DNA of 5,652 nt from Pseudomonadota bacterium. GTDB lineage: Bacteria; Pseudomonadota; Gammaproteobacteria; Xanthomonadales; Xanthomonadaceae. Of the stretch, positions 1 to 5,494 are shown in pieces (the stretch's first letter is position 1; every line of letters begins with the position of its first letter). The notes beneath the pieces are model-generated. The model worked only from the letters and a program-made list of their open reading frames with translations, was not told the DNA's origin and did no database searches. The position numbers were made by a program, and so were the translations under genes. The stretch is taken from positions 1 to 5,652 of the forward strand of contig JAFAFF010000344.1 of the NCBI GenBank assembly GCA_023423605.1. The letters run 5' to 3'.

Positions 1-112
1 GCGCAAGGGCATCAACCCCTTCACCAAGGAAGAGCAGTGGTTCGCCGCCAAGCCGGCCACCACCAAGCTCAAGGTTCGCCCGCTGAAGAAGCTCAAGGAC
101 GCGGCGCTGTAA
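1..112 (+). CDS. C-terminal fragment of a small basic protein, possibly HU-like DNA-binding protein
   Basis: An open frame enters from the left edge and gives 36 residues before a TAA at 110-112. The tail is lysine/arginine-rich (5' part RKGINPFTKEEQ, end LKKLKDAAL). The Gly-x-Asn-Pro-x-Thr-x-Glu stretch followed by a terminal Leu-Lys-Asp-Ala recalls the C-terminal arm and last helix of HU/IHF-type DNA-binding proteins. HU-like proteins are small nucleoid or DNA-bending factors, so a basic tail would fit. A strong hairpin terminator begins 18 bases after the stop, which supports this being the true gene end. The start and most of the protein lie outside the window. The coding call is firm because of the stop plus terminator; the family assignment is resemblance by eye only. 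Confidence 0.6.
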   Translation, partial: RKGINPFTKEEQWFAAKPATTKLKVRPLKKLKDAAL

Positions 113-130
113 ATCGCCCTGCAGTCCGCG

Positions 131-168
131 CGCGAACGGGACGGTCCATGCCGTCCCGTTCGCGTTTG
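131..168 (+). terminator. Intrinsic terminator after the first gene
   Basis: Bases 131-144 and 151-164 are perfect reverse complements: a 14-bp GC-rich stem with a 6-base loop at 145-150. A short TTTG run follows at 165-168. The hairpin sits 18 bases downstream of the TAA at 110-112, where a rho-independent terminator is expected. The T-run is short, so termination may be incomplete or assisted, but the stem is very stable. Confidence 0.8.
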
Positions 169-395
169 TGCGCCGCCCGCGCCTGCGCTGTCGTCGCCAT
201 GCCGGGCGCAACACAGCGTTCGTTGCAGCGCACCGGTGCCTGCGCACCTGCCGCGGCCCAGTCGTTGCAGGGCGTTCAACGCCGCGCACGGCCATGCTGC
301 GACGGGGTGGAACACTGCGTGCTCGGCCAGCCGTCGCCACGCGTGCCGCGCCATCCTAAGGTGGAGTTCCCCTCTGCATTTTCCGGATGCCCGCC

Positions 396-704
396 ATGGC
401 CAGCCCCTCCACGCGTTATCGCCTGACCGTCATGCCGGTCGAGAAGGACGGCCTGCCCTGCAGCGGCCGCTGCACCATCGAACTGGAACACCGCGCACGC
501 CAGGACTGGATCCGGCTGCTGGAGGCCAGCCCACGGCTGGCGGGCTTCAGCGGCGACGAATGCGCAGCGGTGCTGATTGCCGGGCAGATACTGCGCGATG
601 TCCTGCATCGCCATGCCGACGATGCCAGCCACCCGCTCGCCGCGCATGCCGCGTCGCTGGGCGCTGCGCTGGATGCACTGGATACCCTGCACCGCCCGGC
701 CTGA
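396..704 (+). CDS. DUF3861-type small cytoplasmic protein
   Basis: This is a protein of about 102 residues with no signal peptide or membrane segment. The pattern resembles DUF3861: an N-terminal strand YRLTVMPVEKDG, a Gly-Arg followed by an acidic strand (CTIELEH), a helix with Asp-Trp and Leu-Leu, a second helix (GDECAAVLIAGQILRDVL), and a C-terminal region where the family usually has a His/Asn-Pro-Leu motif, here SHPLAA. No biochemical function is known to me for the family. The start is uncertain: ATG 396 gives MASPSTRYR, while in-frame ATG 387 adds three residues, and neither has a clear Shine-Dalgarno sequence. The lipoprotein gene begins 46 bases downstream on the same strand, so the two may be co-transcribed. 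Bases 165-386 upstream show no gene I can support. Confidence 0.7.
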   Translation: MASPSTRYRLTVMPVEKDGLPCSGRCTIELEHRARQDWIRLLEASPRLAGFSGDECAAVLIAGQILRDVLHRHADDASHPLAAHAASLGAALDALDTLHRPA

Positions 705-750
705 AAACACAGCCGCTACACTGCGTACTGCACCCCGGGGAGACAGGACG

Positions 751-1260
751 ATGCGCAGGCTGTACTGGTTGTTGCCGTTGCTGATGGTGGCGTGTTCCTG
801 CCAACGCGCACCGGTTGCCGAACCCGCGGCCGATGCCGGTACGAAGTCGCCCACGCCACCTTCGGCTGCGGCAGTGGCCGACGTGCCGCTCGACGCGCTT
901 TCGGCGGTCGTCGCCGGCGCTGCCGATCCCGGCACGGTGGTGCGCGATTACCTGAGCCGTTTGCCCGGGGGTGATGCAGCCGCGCTGGATGCGGTCTGGC
1001 AGGTGCCACCGCCGGCCGGACGCGCCGATGATGCGGCGCTGCGCGGCCTCAGGGACATCATCAGCCTGCGGGTGAACACCGGCACGGCCGTCGCACGCGA
1101 CCAGCAGCATCCTTCGCGGCTGATTGAAGTGCCGGTGCGGGTGCGCGTGGCAACCGTCGGCGGCACGCTGCGCTTTACCGGCTGGTATCGCCTGGTGCCC
1201 GATGCCGGTGACTCCGCCTGGCGCATCCAGTCCGCCCAGGTGCATCCGGTACTGGACTGA
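751..1260 (+). CDS. Predicted lipoprotein of unknown function
   Basis: This gene encodes 169 residues. The start is set by a good Shine-Dalgarno (GGGGAG, 737-742, 8 bases before ATG 751); the longer in-frame extension to 577 would overlap the preceding gene. The N-terminus is MRR, a hydrophobic stretch (LYWLLPLLMVA), then Cys15 and Cys17. This is a type II signal with an atypical lipobox (Met-Val-Ala-Cys), so Cys15 is the likely lipidated residue. A low-complexity Ala/Pro/Thr linker runs to about residue 45. The rest has a helix (VVRDYLSRL), a second helical stretch, and a strand-rich C-terminal half (RLIEVPVRVRVATVGG, LRFTGWYRLVP, WRIQSAQVHPVL). That order is compatible with a small NTF2-like or cystatin-like alpha+beta fold, but this is inference and I recognise no family. 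It probably sits in the envelope. Confidence 0.75.
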   Translation: MRRLYWLLPLLMVACSCQRAPVAEPAADAGTKSPTPPSAAAVADVPLDALSAVVAGAADPGTVVRDYLSRLPGGDAAALDAVWQVPPPAGRADDAALRGLRDIISLRVNTGTAVARDQQHPSRLIEVPVRVRVATVGGTLRFTGWYRLVPDAGDSAWRIQSAQVHPVLD

Positions 1261-1337
1261 AACGCCGGGCCAATGCCATGCCGTCGTGCACGTGCCATTC
1301 AGTGCGACGGGCTATCTTCTCTGCATCCTCCCCATCC

Positions 1338-1343
1338 AGCAGG
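1338..1343 (+). promoter_or_regulatory. Ribosome binding site that decides the DUF1439 start
   Basis: AGCAGG lies one base before ATG 1345 but seven bases before ATG 1351. The spacing favours initiation at 1351. It also gives a conventional signal peptide beginning Met-Arg-Phe-Arg. Confidence 0.5.
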
Positions 1344-1350
1344 CATGAAC

Positions 1351-1947
1351 ATGCGTTTCCGTCCCGTCATCCACCGTCTGGCCGCCGCGGCCCTGCTGGT
1401 GGCCGCCGCCGTCGGCGCGCAGGCTGCGCCGTCCATTCAAGGCCGGCAGTTGTCGGTCGACGCAGGCGATGTGCAGCAGTATCTGGAAAGCAGCTTCCCG
1501 CGCACCCAGGACGCGTTGGGCGGGCTGATCGCGCTGACCATGAGCCATCCGCAGTTGACCCTGCCGGCCGGTGAACGCCTGAACCTGGGCATGGACCTTG
1601 CGCTGGCCACCGCCGGTGGTGCGCCGGCAAGACTGGGCACGGTCAAGCTCAGCAGCGGCCTGCGCTACGACGCGCAGACCCAGGGGTTCCACCTGCAGCA
1701 GCCGAGCATGGATGACTTCGTGCCGGCGCAGCAGGGCGCGAAACTTGATTTGCGCACCCGTTCGCTGCTCAATGCGTGGCTGGCCGACTATGCGCAGCGC
1801 GAGCCGATCTACCGGATCGACCCGGCGGTTGCCGGCCTGCTCGGTACCCTGCAGGTGCAGTCGGCACAGGTGAAGGACGGCCGCCTGCAGGTGACCTTCA
1901 ACCAGGATCTGGGCACGCTGGTGCCGGCGGGATTGCTCGAACGTTGA
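1351..1947 (+). CDS. Exported DUF1439 (YceB-like) protein
   Basis: The product is 198 residues from ATG 1351. ATG 1345 would add two residues, and a longer in-frame extension to 1273 looks non-coding. The N-terminus is a classic type I signal: basic MRFRPVIHR, a long Ala/Leu/Val core to residue 22, then Ala-Gln-Ala with cleavage likely after residue 25. The mature part opens with the DUF1439 pattern: a short strand (GRQLSVDAGDVQQYL), a Phe-Pro turn, strands separated by LTLPAGERLNLGMDLAL and LGTVKLSSGLRYD, then FVPAQ and the tail VQSAQVKDGRLQVTF. E. coli YceB of this family is a lipoprotein. Here there is no lipobox cysteine, so the protein is expected to be soluble in the periplasm. A hydrophobic-ligand role is only a guess. 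It ends just before a SMAG-rich convergent region. Confidence 0.8.
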   Translation: MRFRPVIHRLAAAALLVAAAVGAQAAPSIQGRQLSVDAGDVQQYLESSFPRTQDALGGLIALTMSHPQLTLPAGERLNLGMDLALATAGGAPARLGTVKLSSGLRYDAQTQGFHLQQPSMDDFVPAQQGAKLDLRTRSLLNAWLADYAQREPIYRIDPAVAGLLGTLQVQSAQVKDGRLQVTFNQDLGTLVPAGLLER

Positions 1948-1959
1948 TCCTGTGGATCT

Positions 1960-1981
1960 GCCGGGCAGAGCCCGGCACTAC
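1960..1981 (-). repeat. SMAG (GTAG) palindrome, copy 1
   Basis: Read on the minus strand, this starts GTAG (1981-1978) and folds into a perfect hairpin. Bases 1959-1966 pair with 1970-1977 around a 3-base loop. It begins 12 bases after the DUF1439 stop codon. GTAG-ended REPs are the characteristic dispersed repeat of S. maltophilia. Confidence 0.85.
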
Positions 1982-1987
1982 GTGCAG

Positions 1988-2010
1988 GTAGAGCCGGGCT
2001 CTGCCCGGCT
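1988..2010 (+). repeat. SMAG (GTAG) palindrome, copy 2
   Basis: GTAG at 1988-1991 is followed by a perfect 8-bp stem (1992-1999 with 2003-2010) and a TCT loop. Its GTAG end faces that of copy 1 with six bases between them, forming a head-to-head pair. Confidence 0.88.
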
Positions 2011-2100
2011 GGGACGTACCACGCAGCGGGTAGAGCCGGGCTCTGCCCGGCTGTCCAGGGTTCATGCGATGTGCCCGGCTGGGACGTACCGCGCAGCGGG
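2002..2100. repeat. 29-base direct repeat, two copies 70 bases apart
   Basis: Bases 2002-2030 and 2072-2100 are identical except for A at 2021 versus G at 2091. Each copy comprises the 3' arm of a SMAG hairpin, then GGGACGTACC and a GCAGCGGG tail that leads into the next SMAG element. The second copy carries only half a SMAG palindrome (2072-2080), so it looks like a remnant of a duplicated repeat unit. Confidence 0.8.
2030..2052 (+). repeat. SMAG (GTAG) palindrome, copy 3
   Basis: GTAG at 2030-2033 is followed by a perfect stem, 2034-2041 with 2045-2052, around a TCT loop. The 23 bases are identical to copy 2 and in the same orientation, with a period of 42 bases, which suggests local duplication. 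Confidence 0.88.
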
Positions 2101-2117
2101 GCCGAGCCCCGCTCTAC
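2095..2117 (-). repeat. SMAG (GTAG) palindrome, copy 4
   Basis: On the minus strand this reads GTAG (2117-2114) followed by a perfect 8-bp stem (2095-2102 with 2106-2113) and a 3-base loop. The stem sequence (AGCGGGGC) differs from copies 2 and 3, so it is not a simple recent duplicate. It lies 32 bases from the 3' end of the minus-strand PfpI-family gene. Confidence 0.85.
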
Positions 2118-2149
2118 GCGGCCGTCACAGGCCCATCAGGCGCGGTAGG

Positions 2150-2692
2150 TCACGACGCCAGCGCGTTGGCCACCGCTTGGCTGAAGGCCGGGATGTCGTC
2201 GGGCTTGCGGCTGGTGATCAGGTTCCCATCCACCACCACTTCGGCGTCCTGCCACGTCGCCCCGGCATTGGCCAGATCCTGCCGCACCGAGGGCCAGGAC
2301 GTCACCTTGCGCCCCTTCGCCAGCCCGGCATTGATCAGCAGCCACGGTCCGTGGCAGATGGCGGCGACCGGCTTGCCGGCGGCGGAGACGTCACTGATGA
2401 AGGCCAGCGCCGTGTCGTCGGTGCGCAGCGTATCGGGATTGATCACCCCGCCCGGCAACACCAGCGCATCGAAATCATCGGCCGACGCCCTGGCCAGCGG
2501 CAGATCCACATCGACCTCATCGCCCCAGTCCTTGTCCTTCCAGCCCTTGATGCGCTTTTCCTGCGCCGGCGAAATCACCGTGACCTCCGCGCCCCAGCCT
2601 TCAAGCCTTTCCTTCGGGCCGGTCAGTTCGGATTGTTCGAAACCATGCGTAGCCAGGATCGCAATACGTTTTCCTGCAAGGTTCTGTGCCAT
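2150..2692 (-). CDS. DJ-1/PfpI family protein (type 1 glutamine amidotransferase-like)
   Basis: The product is 180 residues, typical for single-domain PfpI/YhbO-type proteins. The start at 2692 is supported by GGGAG six bases upstream; an in-frame ATG at 2719 lacks this and would add residues outside the conserved domain. The domain begins at residue 9 (RIAILATHGFEQSEL). Glu19 matches the conserved active-site glutamate, and Cys113-His114 lie in the nucleophile elbow AAICHGPWLL. LVLPGGVINPD (about 78-88) is the family's Gly-Gly loop. Members act as stress-linked proteins, described as peptidases, glyoxalases or protein/nucleotide deglycases; the deglycase activity is disputed. No signal peptide is visible, so it should be cytoplasmic. 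It lies downstream of the SET gene on the same strand, 154 bases away, and converges on the DUF1439 gene. Confidence 0.92.
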   Translation of the reverse strand: MAQNLAGKRIAILATHGFEQSELTGPKERLEGWGAEVTVISPAQEKRIKGWKDKDWGDEVDVDLPLARASADDFDALVLPGGVINPDTLRTDDTALAFISDVSAAGKPVAAICHGPWLLINAGLAKGRKVTSWPSVRQDLANAGATWQDAEVVVDGNLITSRKPDDIPAFSQAVANALAS

Positions 2693-2698
2693 GTCGTG

Positions 2699-2703
2699 CT
2701 CCC
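2699..2703 (-). promoter_or_regulatory. Ribosome binding site for the PfpI-family gene
   Basis: On the minus strand GGGAG is followed by six bases and then ATG at 2692-2690. This is the best-spaced Shine-Dalgarno near the gene and decides for the shorter 180-residue product. Confidence 0.65.
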
Positions 2704-2798
2704 GTGGATAGAGGAGCACCCAGCTTCAGGCATCCCGCATTGCAGGACGGTGACCTGCGTGTGGACGCCGCGTCGAGCCCTGCATGCGGCCGGCCGAT

Positions 2799-2821
2799 GG
2801 TGACGACCGCTGGTCGCCACC
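2799..2821 (-). terminator. Hairpin downstream of the SET gene, possible terminator
   Basis: Bases 2799-2808 and 2812-2821 form a 10-bp stem with a 3-base loop. The one imperfect position (2803 with 2817) is A-C on the plus strand but a G-U wobble in RNA from the minus strand. The hairpin is therefore fully paired only in the transcript that reads out of the SET gene, 26 bases past its stop. No T-run follows, so it could instead protect or process mRNA between the SET and PfpI-family genes. Confidence 0.4.
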
Positions 2822-2846
2822 CACGGTCACTGCCGGCGCCCGGCGA

Positions 2847-3314
2847 TCATCGCTTCGGCTGCAGCATGGTGCCGGTGCACTTCTTCGAGCCGCAGCGGCA
2901 TTCCCATATCTTCTTCAAGCGCGGCGTATGCCGTTCGGCAAGGGTGATGCCGTAGTTGTAGACCAGCTCCTCGCCCGGCTTGATGGCGCGGATCGCCTCG
3001 ATGAACACCTTGTCCTTGCGCGGGTCGCCGTCCTCGCTCTCTTCGATGACCGCTTCGCAGTTCGGCGAACAGCTGTGGTTCATCCATCGCGCGTCGTTGC
3101 CACCGTAGTTGGCATCCAGGACGTAATCGTCGTTGAGCGTGAACAGGAACGTGTGGCCGCTCTCGACATCACCGGTATCGCCGGCATCGACGTCCTCATG
3201 GGTGCGCAGCAGGCCCTTGTACTGGATGATCCGCTCGCCCTTGCTGAGGGGGGCGACGGCGAACACGCCGTTGCCGTGGATGGAGGACTTGCGGGCTTTG
3301 ATCTTCTTCGGCAT
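2847..3314 (-). CDS. SET-domain protein, putative protein-lysine methyltransferase
   Basis: The gene encodes 155 residues, almost only a SET domain. SET proteins transfer a methyl group from S-adenosylmethionine to lysine side chains. Visible motifs in order are SIHGNGVFA (11-19, N-terminal SAM-binding segment), VLDANYGGNDARWMNHSCSPN (65-85, including the key Asn79-His80-Ser81-Cys82), GEELVYNYG (114-122, with the tyrosine pair near the active site), and a post-SET tail with Cys139, Cys141 and Cys146 (C-x-C-x4-C). With Cys82 the three tail cysteines match the four-cysteine zinc site of post-SET enzymes, so the enzyme looks intact. The substrate is unknown. An in-frame GTG at 3326 would add four residues (MSAS); neither start has a clear Shine-Dalgarno, and I prefer ATG. 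It is transcribed divergently from the suf regulator. Confidence 0.9.
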   Translation of the reverse strand: MPKKIKARKSSIHGNGVFAVAPLSKGERIIQYKGLLRTHEDVDAGDTGDVESGHTFLFTLNDDYVLDANYGGNDARWMNHSCSPNCEAVIEESEDGDPRKDKVFIEAIRAIKPGEELVYNYGITLAERHTPRLKKIWECRCGSKKCTGTMLQPKR

Positions 3315-3345
3315 GGAAGCGGACACTGGCGGATGGAGAGCGTTG

Positions 3346-3373
3346 ATTCTCCCTTAATCTTCGTGATTGCCAA
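3346..3373 (-). promoter_or_regulatory. Candidate promoter for the SET gene
   Basis: On the minus strand TTGGCA (3373-3368, five of six matches to the -35 consensus) is followed by 16 bases and GAGAAT (3351-3346, four of six matches to the -10). It would start transcription around 3339, giving a very short leader. That fits better with ATG 3314 than with GTG 3326. Confidence 0.4.
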
Positions 3374-3434
3374 AATCCCGTCTTCGGCCCGTCCCGCCGT
3401 CCCCTCCGGGCGCCGATGCGGCATAATGCCGGGC

Positions 3435-3463
3435 TTGGATGGCGACGGATAAAAGCGTACAAT
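3435..3463 (+). promoter_or_regulatory. Candidate promoter of the suf operon
   Basis: TTGGAT (3435-3440) and TACAAT (3458-3463, five of six matches to the -10 consensus) are separated by an ideal 17 bases. Transcription would start near 3470, about 27 bases before the regulator's ATG. The weak -35 is typical of a promoter under regulator control. Confidence 0.55.
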
Positions 3464-3476
3464 TTCGGTCCGCTTT
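3452..3476. promoter_or_regulatory. Inverted repeat over the suf -10 box, candidate operator
   Basis: AAAGCG (3452-3457) and CGCTTT (3471-3476) are exact inverted copies separated by 13 bases. They flank the TACAAT -10 box and the expected start point. The 25-base span is similar in size to IscR-type Rrf2 sites, but the sequence matches the E. coli IscR consensus only partly. A dimer bound here would block RNA polymerase, which suits autoregulation by the adjacent gene. Confidence 0.4.
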
Positions 3477-3496
3477 GCACTTCCGCAGATGCCATC

Positions 3497-3952
3497 ATGC
3501 TCCGCGTCACCAAGCTCACTGACTACGCCACCGTCGTGCTGACCGTGCTCGCCGCCCATCCGGGCGAAGTGCTGAGCGCGACCGAGCTGGCCGAATTCAC
3601 CGGCCTGGAACCGCCGACCGTCAGCAAGGTCCTCAAGCCGCTGGCCCAGGCCGGGCTGGTGGAAGGACTGAGGGGCGTGCGTGGCGGCTACCGGCTCACC
3701 CGCGCGCCGGGCGATATCACGCTGTATGCCGTGGTGGAGGCCATGGAGGGGCCGCTGGCGCTGACCGAATGCAGCCACGACAACCACCAGTGCGGCATGG
3801 CGCCCCAGTGCGGCGCGCGCAGCAGCTGGCGGTTGATCAACGACGTGGTGTCCGAAGCATTGCGCAACGTCACCCTCGTGCAGATCCTGCCCCCTCTTCC
3901 CCTTGCCGACGAAAACCAGCGCCGCGCCATCGCGGCCGCTGTCGTCTCCTGA
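3497..3952 (+). CDS. Rrf2-family SUF system Fe-S cluster assembly regulator
   Basis: The product is 151 residues. ATG 3497 begins the conserved Rrf2 opening MLRVTKLTDYA; an in-frame ATG at 3416 lies upstream of the promoter and is unlikely. A winged helix-turn-helix covers about residues 26-68 (LSATELAEFTGLEPPTVSKVLKPL, then the wing GLRGVRGGYRL). Next come the family dimer helix and a cysteine loop, Cys92-x6-Cys99-x5-Cys105. IscR uses three cysteines spaced x5/x5 plus a histidine three residues after the last; here the first gap is one longer and that histidine is absent, though His94 and His97 lie within the loop. This matches the xanthomonad/gammaproteobacterial SUF regulator subfamily. 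It probably binds an Fe-S cluster and represses suf when clusters are plentiful. It lies 15 bases upstream of sufB in the same operon. Confidence 0.93.
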   Translation: MLRVTKLTDYATVVLTVLAAHPGEVLSATELAEFTGLEPPTVSKVLKPLAQAGLVEGLRGVRGGYRLTRAPGDITLYAVVEAMEGPLALTECSHDNHQCGMAPQCGARSSWRLINDVVSEALRNVTLVQILPPLPLADENQRRAIAAAVVS

Positions 3953-3967
3953 TCCCAGGCAGCCCCC

Positions 3968-5443
3968 ATGGCCACCGACACCATCGATACCATCGCCCCC
4001 GGCGAAACGCCCAACCGCGAAATCCACGAGCAGCTCGGCCGCAAGTATTCGGCCGGCTTCATCACGGACATCGAATCCGACTCGTTGCCGCCCGGCCTGG
4101 ACGAGGACACCATCCGCGCCCTGTCGGCGAAGAAGGACGAGCCGGAATGGATGACCGAATGGCGCCTGCAGGCATACCGCCACTTCCTCACCATGCCGAT
4201 GCCGGACTGGGCCAAGCTGCAGATCGCGGCGATCGACCTGCAGGCGCTGAGCTACTACTCCGCGCCCAAAGGCCCGAAGTATGCCTCCCTGGATGAAGTG
4301 CCCAAGGAACTGCTGGATACCTACGACAAGCTGGGCGTGCCGCTGCAAGAACGCGCGAAGCTGGCCGGCGTGGCCGTGGATGCGGTGTTCGATTCGGTTT
4401 CCGTCGGCACCACCTTCCGCAAGGAACTGGCCGAGAAGGGCGTGATCTTCTGCTCGATGTCCGAGGCCATCAAGGAGCACCCGGAACTGGTCCGCCAGTA
4501 TCTGGGCAGCGTGGTGCCGGTCGGCGACAACTACTTCGCCGCGCTCAACTCCGCCGTGTTCTCCGATGGTAGCTTCGTGTTCATCCCCAGGGGCGTGCGC
4601 TGCCCGATGGAGCTGAGCACCTACTTCCGCATCAACGCCGGCCATACCGGCCAGTTCGAACGCACCCTGATCATCTGCGAAGACAAGGCCTACGTGTCCT
4701 ACCTGGAAGGCTGCACCGCGCCGATGCGCGATGAGAACCAGCTGCATGCCGCGGTGGTCGAACTGGTTGCGCTGGAAGATGCGGAAATCAAGTACTCCAC
4801 GGTGCAGAACTGGTATCCGGGCGACGAGAACGGCGTCGGCGGCATCTACAACTTCGTCACCAAGCGTGCCGAATGCCGTGGTGCGCGCAGCAAGGTCACC
4901 TGGACCCAGGTGGAAACCGGTTCGGCCATCACCTGGAAGTATCCGTCGTGCGTGCTGCTCGGCGACGATTCGGTGGGTGAGTTCCACTCGGTGGCGCTGA
5001 CCCACCATCGCCAGCAGGCCGATACCGGCACCAAGATGATCCACATCGGCAAGCGCACCAAGAGCAAGATCATCAGCAAGGGCATCAGCGCCGGTCGTGG
5101 CCAGAACACCTACCGTGGGCTGGTACGCGTGGACCGCAACGCCGATGGCGCGCGCAACTACACCCAGTGCGATTCGCTGCTGATCGGCAAGAAGTGCGGT
5201 GCGCACACGTTCCCGTACATCGAGGTCAAGAATCCCGGTGCCACGGTGGAACACGAGGCCACCACCTCGAAGATATCCGACGACCAGCTGTTCTACTGCC
5301 GTGCGCGCGGCATCAGCCAGGAAGACGCGGTGTCACTGATCGTCGATGGCTTCTGCAAGCAGGTGTTCCGCGAGCTGCCGATGGAGTTCGCGGTGGAAGC
5401 CAAGAAGCTGCTGGAAGTGTCGCTGGAAGGCTCGGTGGGGTAA
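3968..5443 (+). CDS. sufB: Fe-S cluster assembly scaffold protein SufB
   Basis: The gene encodes 491 residues, close to the 495 of E. coli SufB, and appears full length. SufB forms the cytoplasmic SufBC2D scaffold on which Fe-S clusters are built with sulfur from SufS/SufE-type partners. The N-terminal helical region (about 1-150) has the usual [10 protein letters not shown] segment, followed by the beta-helix core. Key residues by alignment to E. coli numbering are Cys249 (Cys254), Cys401 in TQCDSLLIG (Cys405, cluster assembly) and Glu430 in EHEAT (Glu434). The C-terminal helices ending [15 protein letters not shown] provide the SufC-docking part. ATG 3968 has only a weak AGG eight bases upstream and follows the regulator by 15 bases, suggesting coupled expression. 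The stop codon overlaps a hairpin. Confidence 0.98.
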   Translation: MATDTIDTIAPGETPNREIHEQLGRKYSAGFITDIESDSLPPGLDEDTIRALSAKKDEPEWMTEWRLQAYRHFLTMPMPDWAKLQIAAIDLQALSYYSAPKGPKYASLDEVPKELLDTYDKLGVPLQERAKLAGVAVDAVFDSVSVGTTFRKELAEKGVIFCSMSEAIKEHPELVRQYLGSVVPVGDNYFAALNSAVFSDGSFVFIPRGVRCPMELSTYFRINAGHTGQFERTLIICEDKAYVSYLEGCTAPMRDENQLHAAVVELVALEDAEIKYSTVQNWYPGDENGVGGIYNFVTKRAECRGARSKVTWTQVETGSAITWKYPSCVLLGDDSVGEFHSVALTHHRQQADTGTKMIHIGKRTKSKIISKGISAGRGQNTYRGLVRVDRNADGARNYTQCDSLLIGKKCGAHTFPYIEVKNPGATVEHEATTSKISDDQLFYCRARGISQEDAVSLIVDGFCKQVFRELPMEFAVEAKKLLEVSLEGSVG

Positions 5444-5470
5444 CGCGCAGCGCGCGTTGCGATAATTTTT
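5442..5470 (+). promoter_or_regulatory. Hairpin plus T-run at the sufB stop, possible attenuator
   Basis: Bases 5442-5448 and 5452-5458 form a perfect 7-bp stem with an AGC loop, and the last two bases of the sufB TAA are inside it. Five T residues follow at 5466-5470 after a seven-base gap. That gap is longer than in a standard intrinsic terminator, so strong termination is unlikely. GATAAT at 5461-5466 also resembles a -10 box but has no matching -35. Confidence 0.4.
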
Positions 5471-5471
5471 C

Positions 5472-5494
5472 TGCCACGCAGGGCGTGGCACTAC
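5472..5494 (-). repeat. SMAG (GTAG) palindrome between sufB and sufC
   Basis: On the minus strand this reads GTAG (5494-5491) followed by a perfect 8-bp stem, 5472-5479 with 5483-5490, and a 3-base loop. The stem (TGCCACGC) differs from the copies at 1960-2117. It lies inside a probable operon, 32 bases upstream of the sufC ATG. Confidence 0.85.

Noticed and set aside
165..386. Possible small gene in the region after the first terminator
   Set aside because: Open frames exist in several phases, but none has a ribosome binding site or protein-like composition. The length is explained by high GC. No tRNA or conserved RNA fold was evident.
276..935. Minus-strand open frame of 219 codons across the DUF3861-type and lipoprotein genes
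   Set aside because: It overlaps two plus-strand genes with better support (a family-like pattern; a good Shine-Dalgarno with a signal peptide), and the product shows no recognisable motif.
1960..2117. CRISPR array reading of the regular repeats
   Set aside because: The repeated units are GTAG palindromes in mixed orientations with unequal, partly repeated spacers, and no cas genes are present.
1952..2803. Plus-strand open frame of 283 codons through the SMAG cluster and opposite the PfpI-family gene
   Set aside because: Its first part translates palindromic repeats and the rest is antisense to a gene with clear active-site motifs.
3419..3431. Short palindrome CGGCA-TAA-TGCCG with a CATAAT -10-like box upstream of the SUF regulator
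   Set aside because: The stem has only five base pairs and there is no suitable -35; the TTGGAT/TACAAT pair downstream is better spaced.
3080..5254. Very long minus-strand open frame of 724 codons opposite sufB, the regulator and part of the SET gene
   Set aside because: It is antisense to three well-identified genes. GC-rich codon usage leaves the opposite strand without stops, the product is compositionally odd (many His, Gly, Arg, Ala), and its end reads across the SET gene in the wrong frame.
5461..5466. GATAAT as an internal promoter for sufC
   Set aside because: It resembles a -10 box, but nothing like a -35 lies 16-18 bases upstream, so I did not call a promoter.
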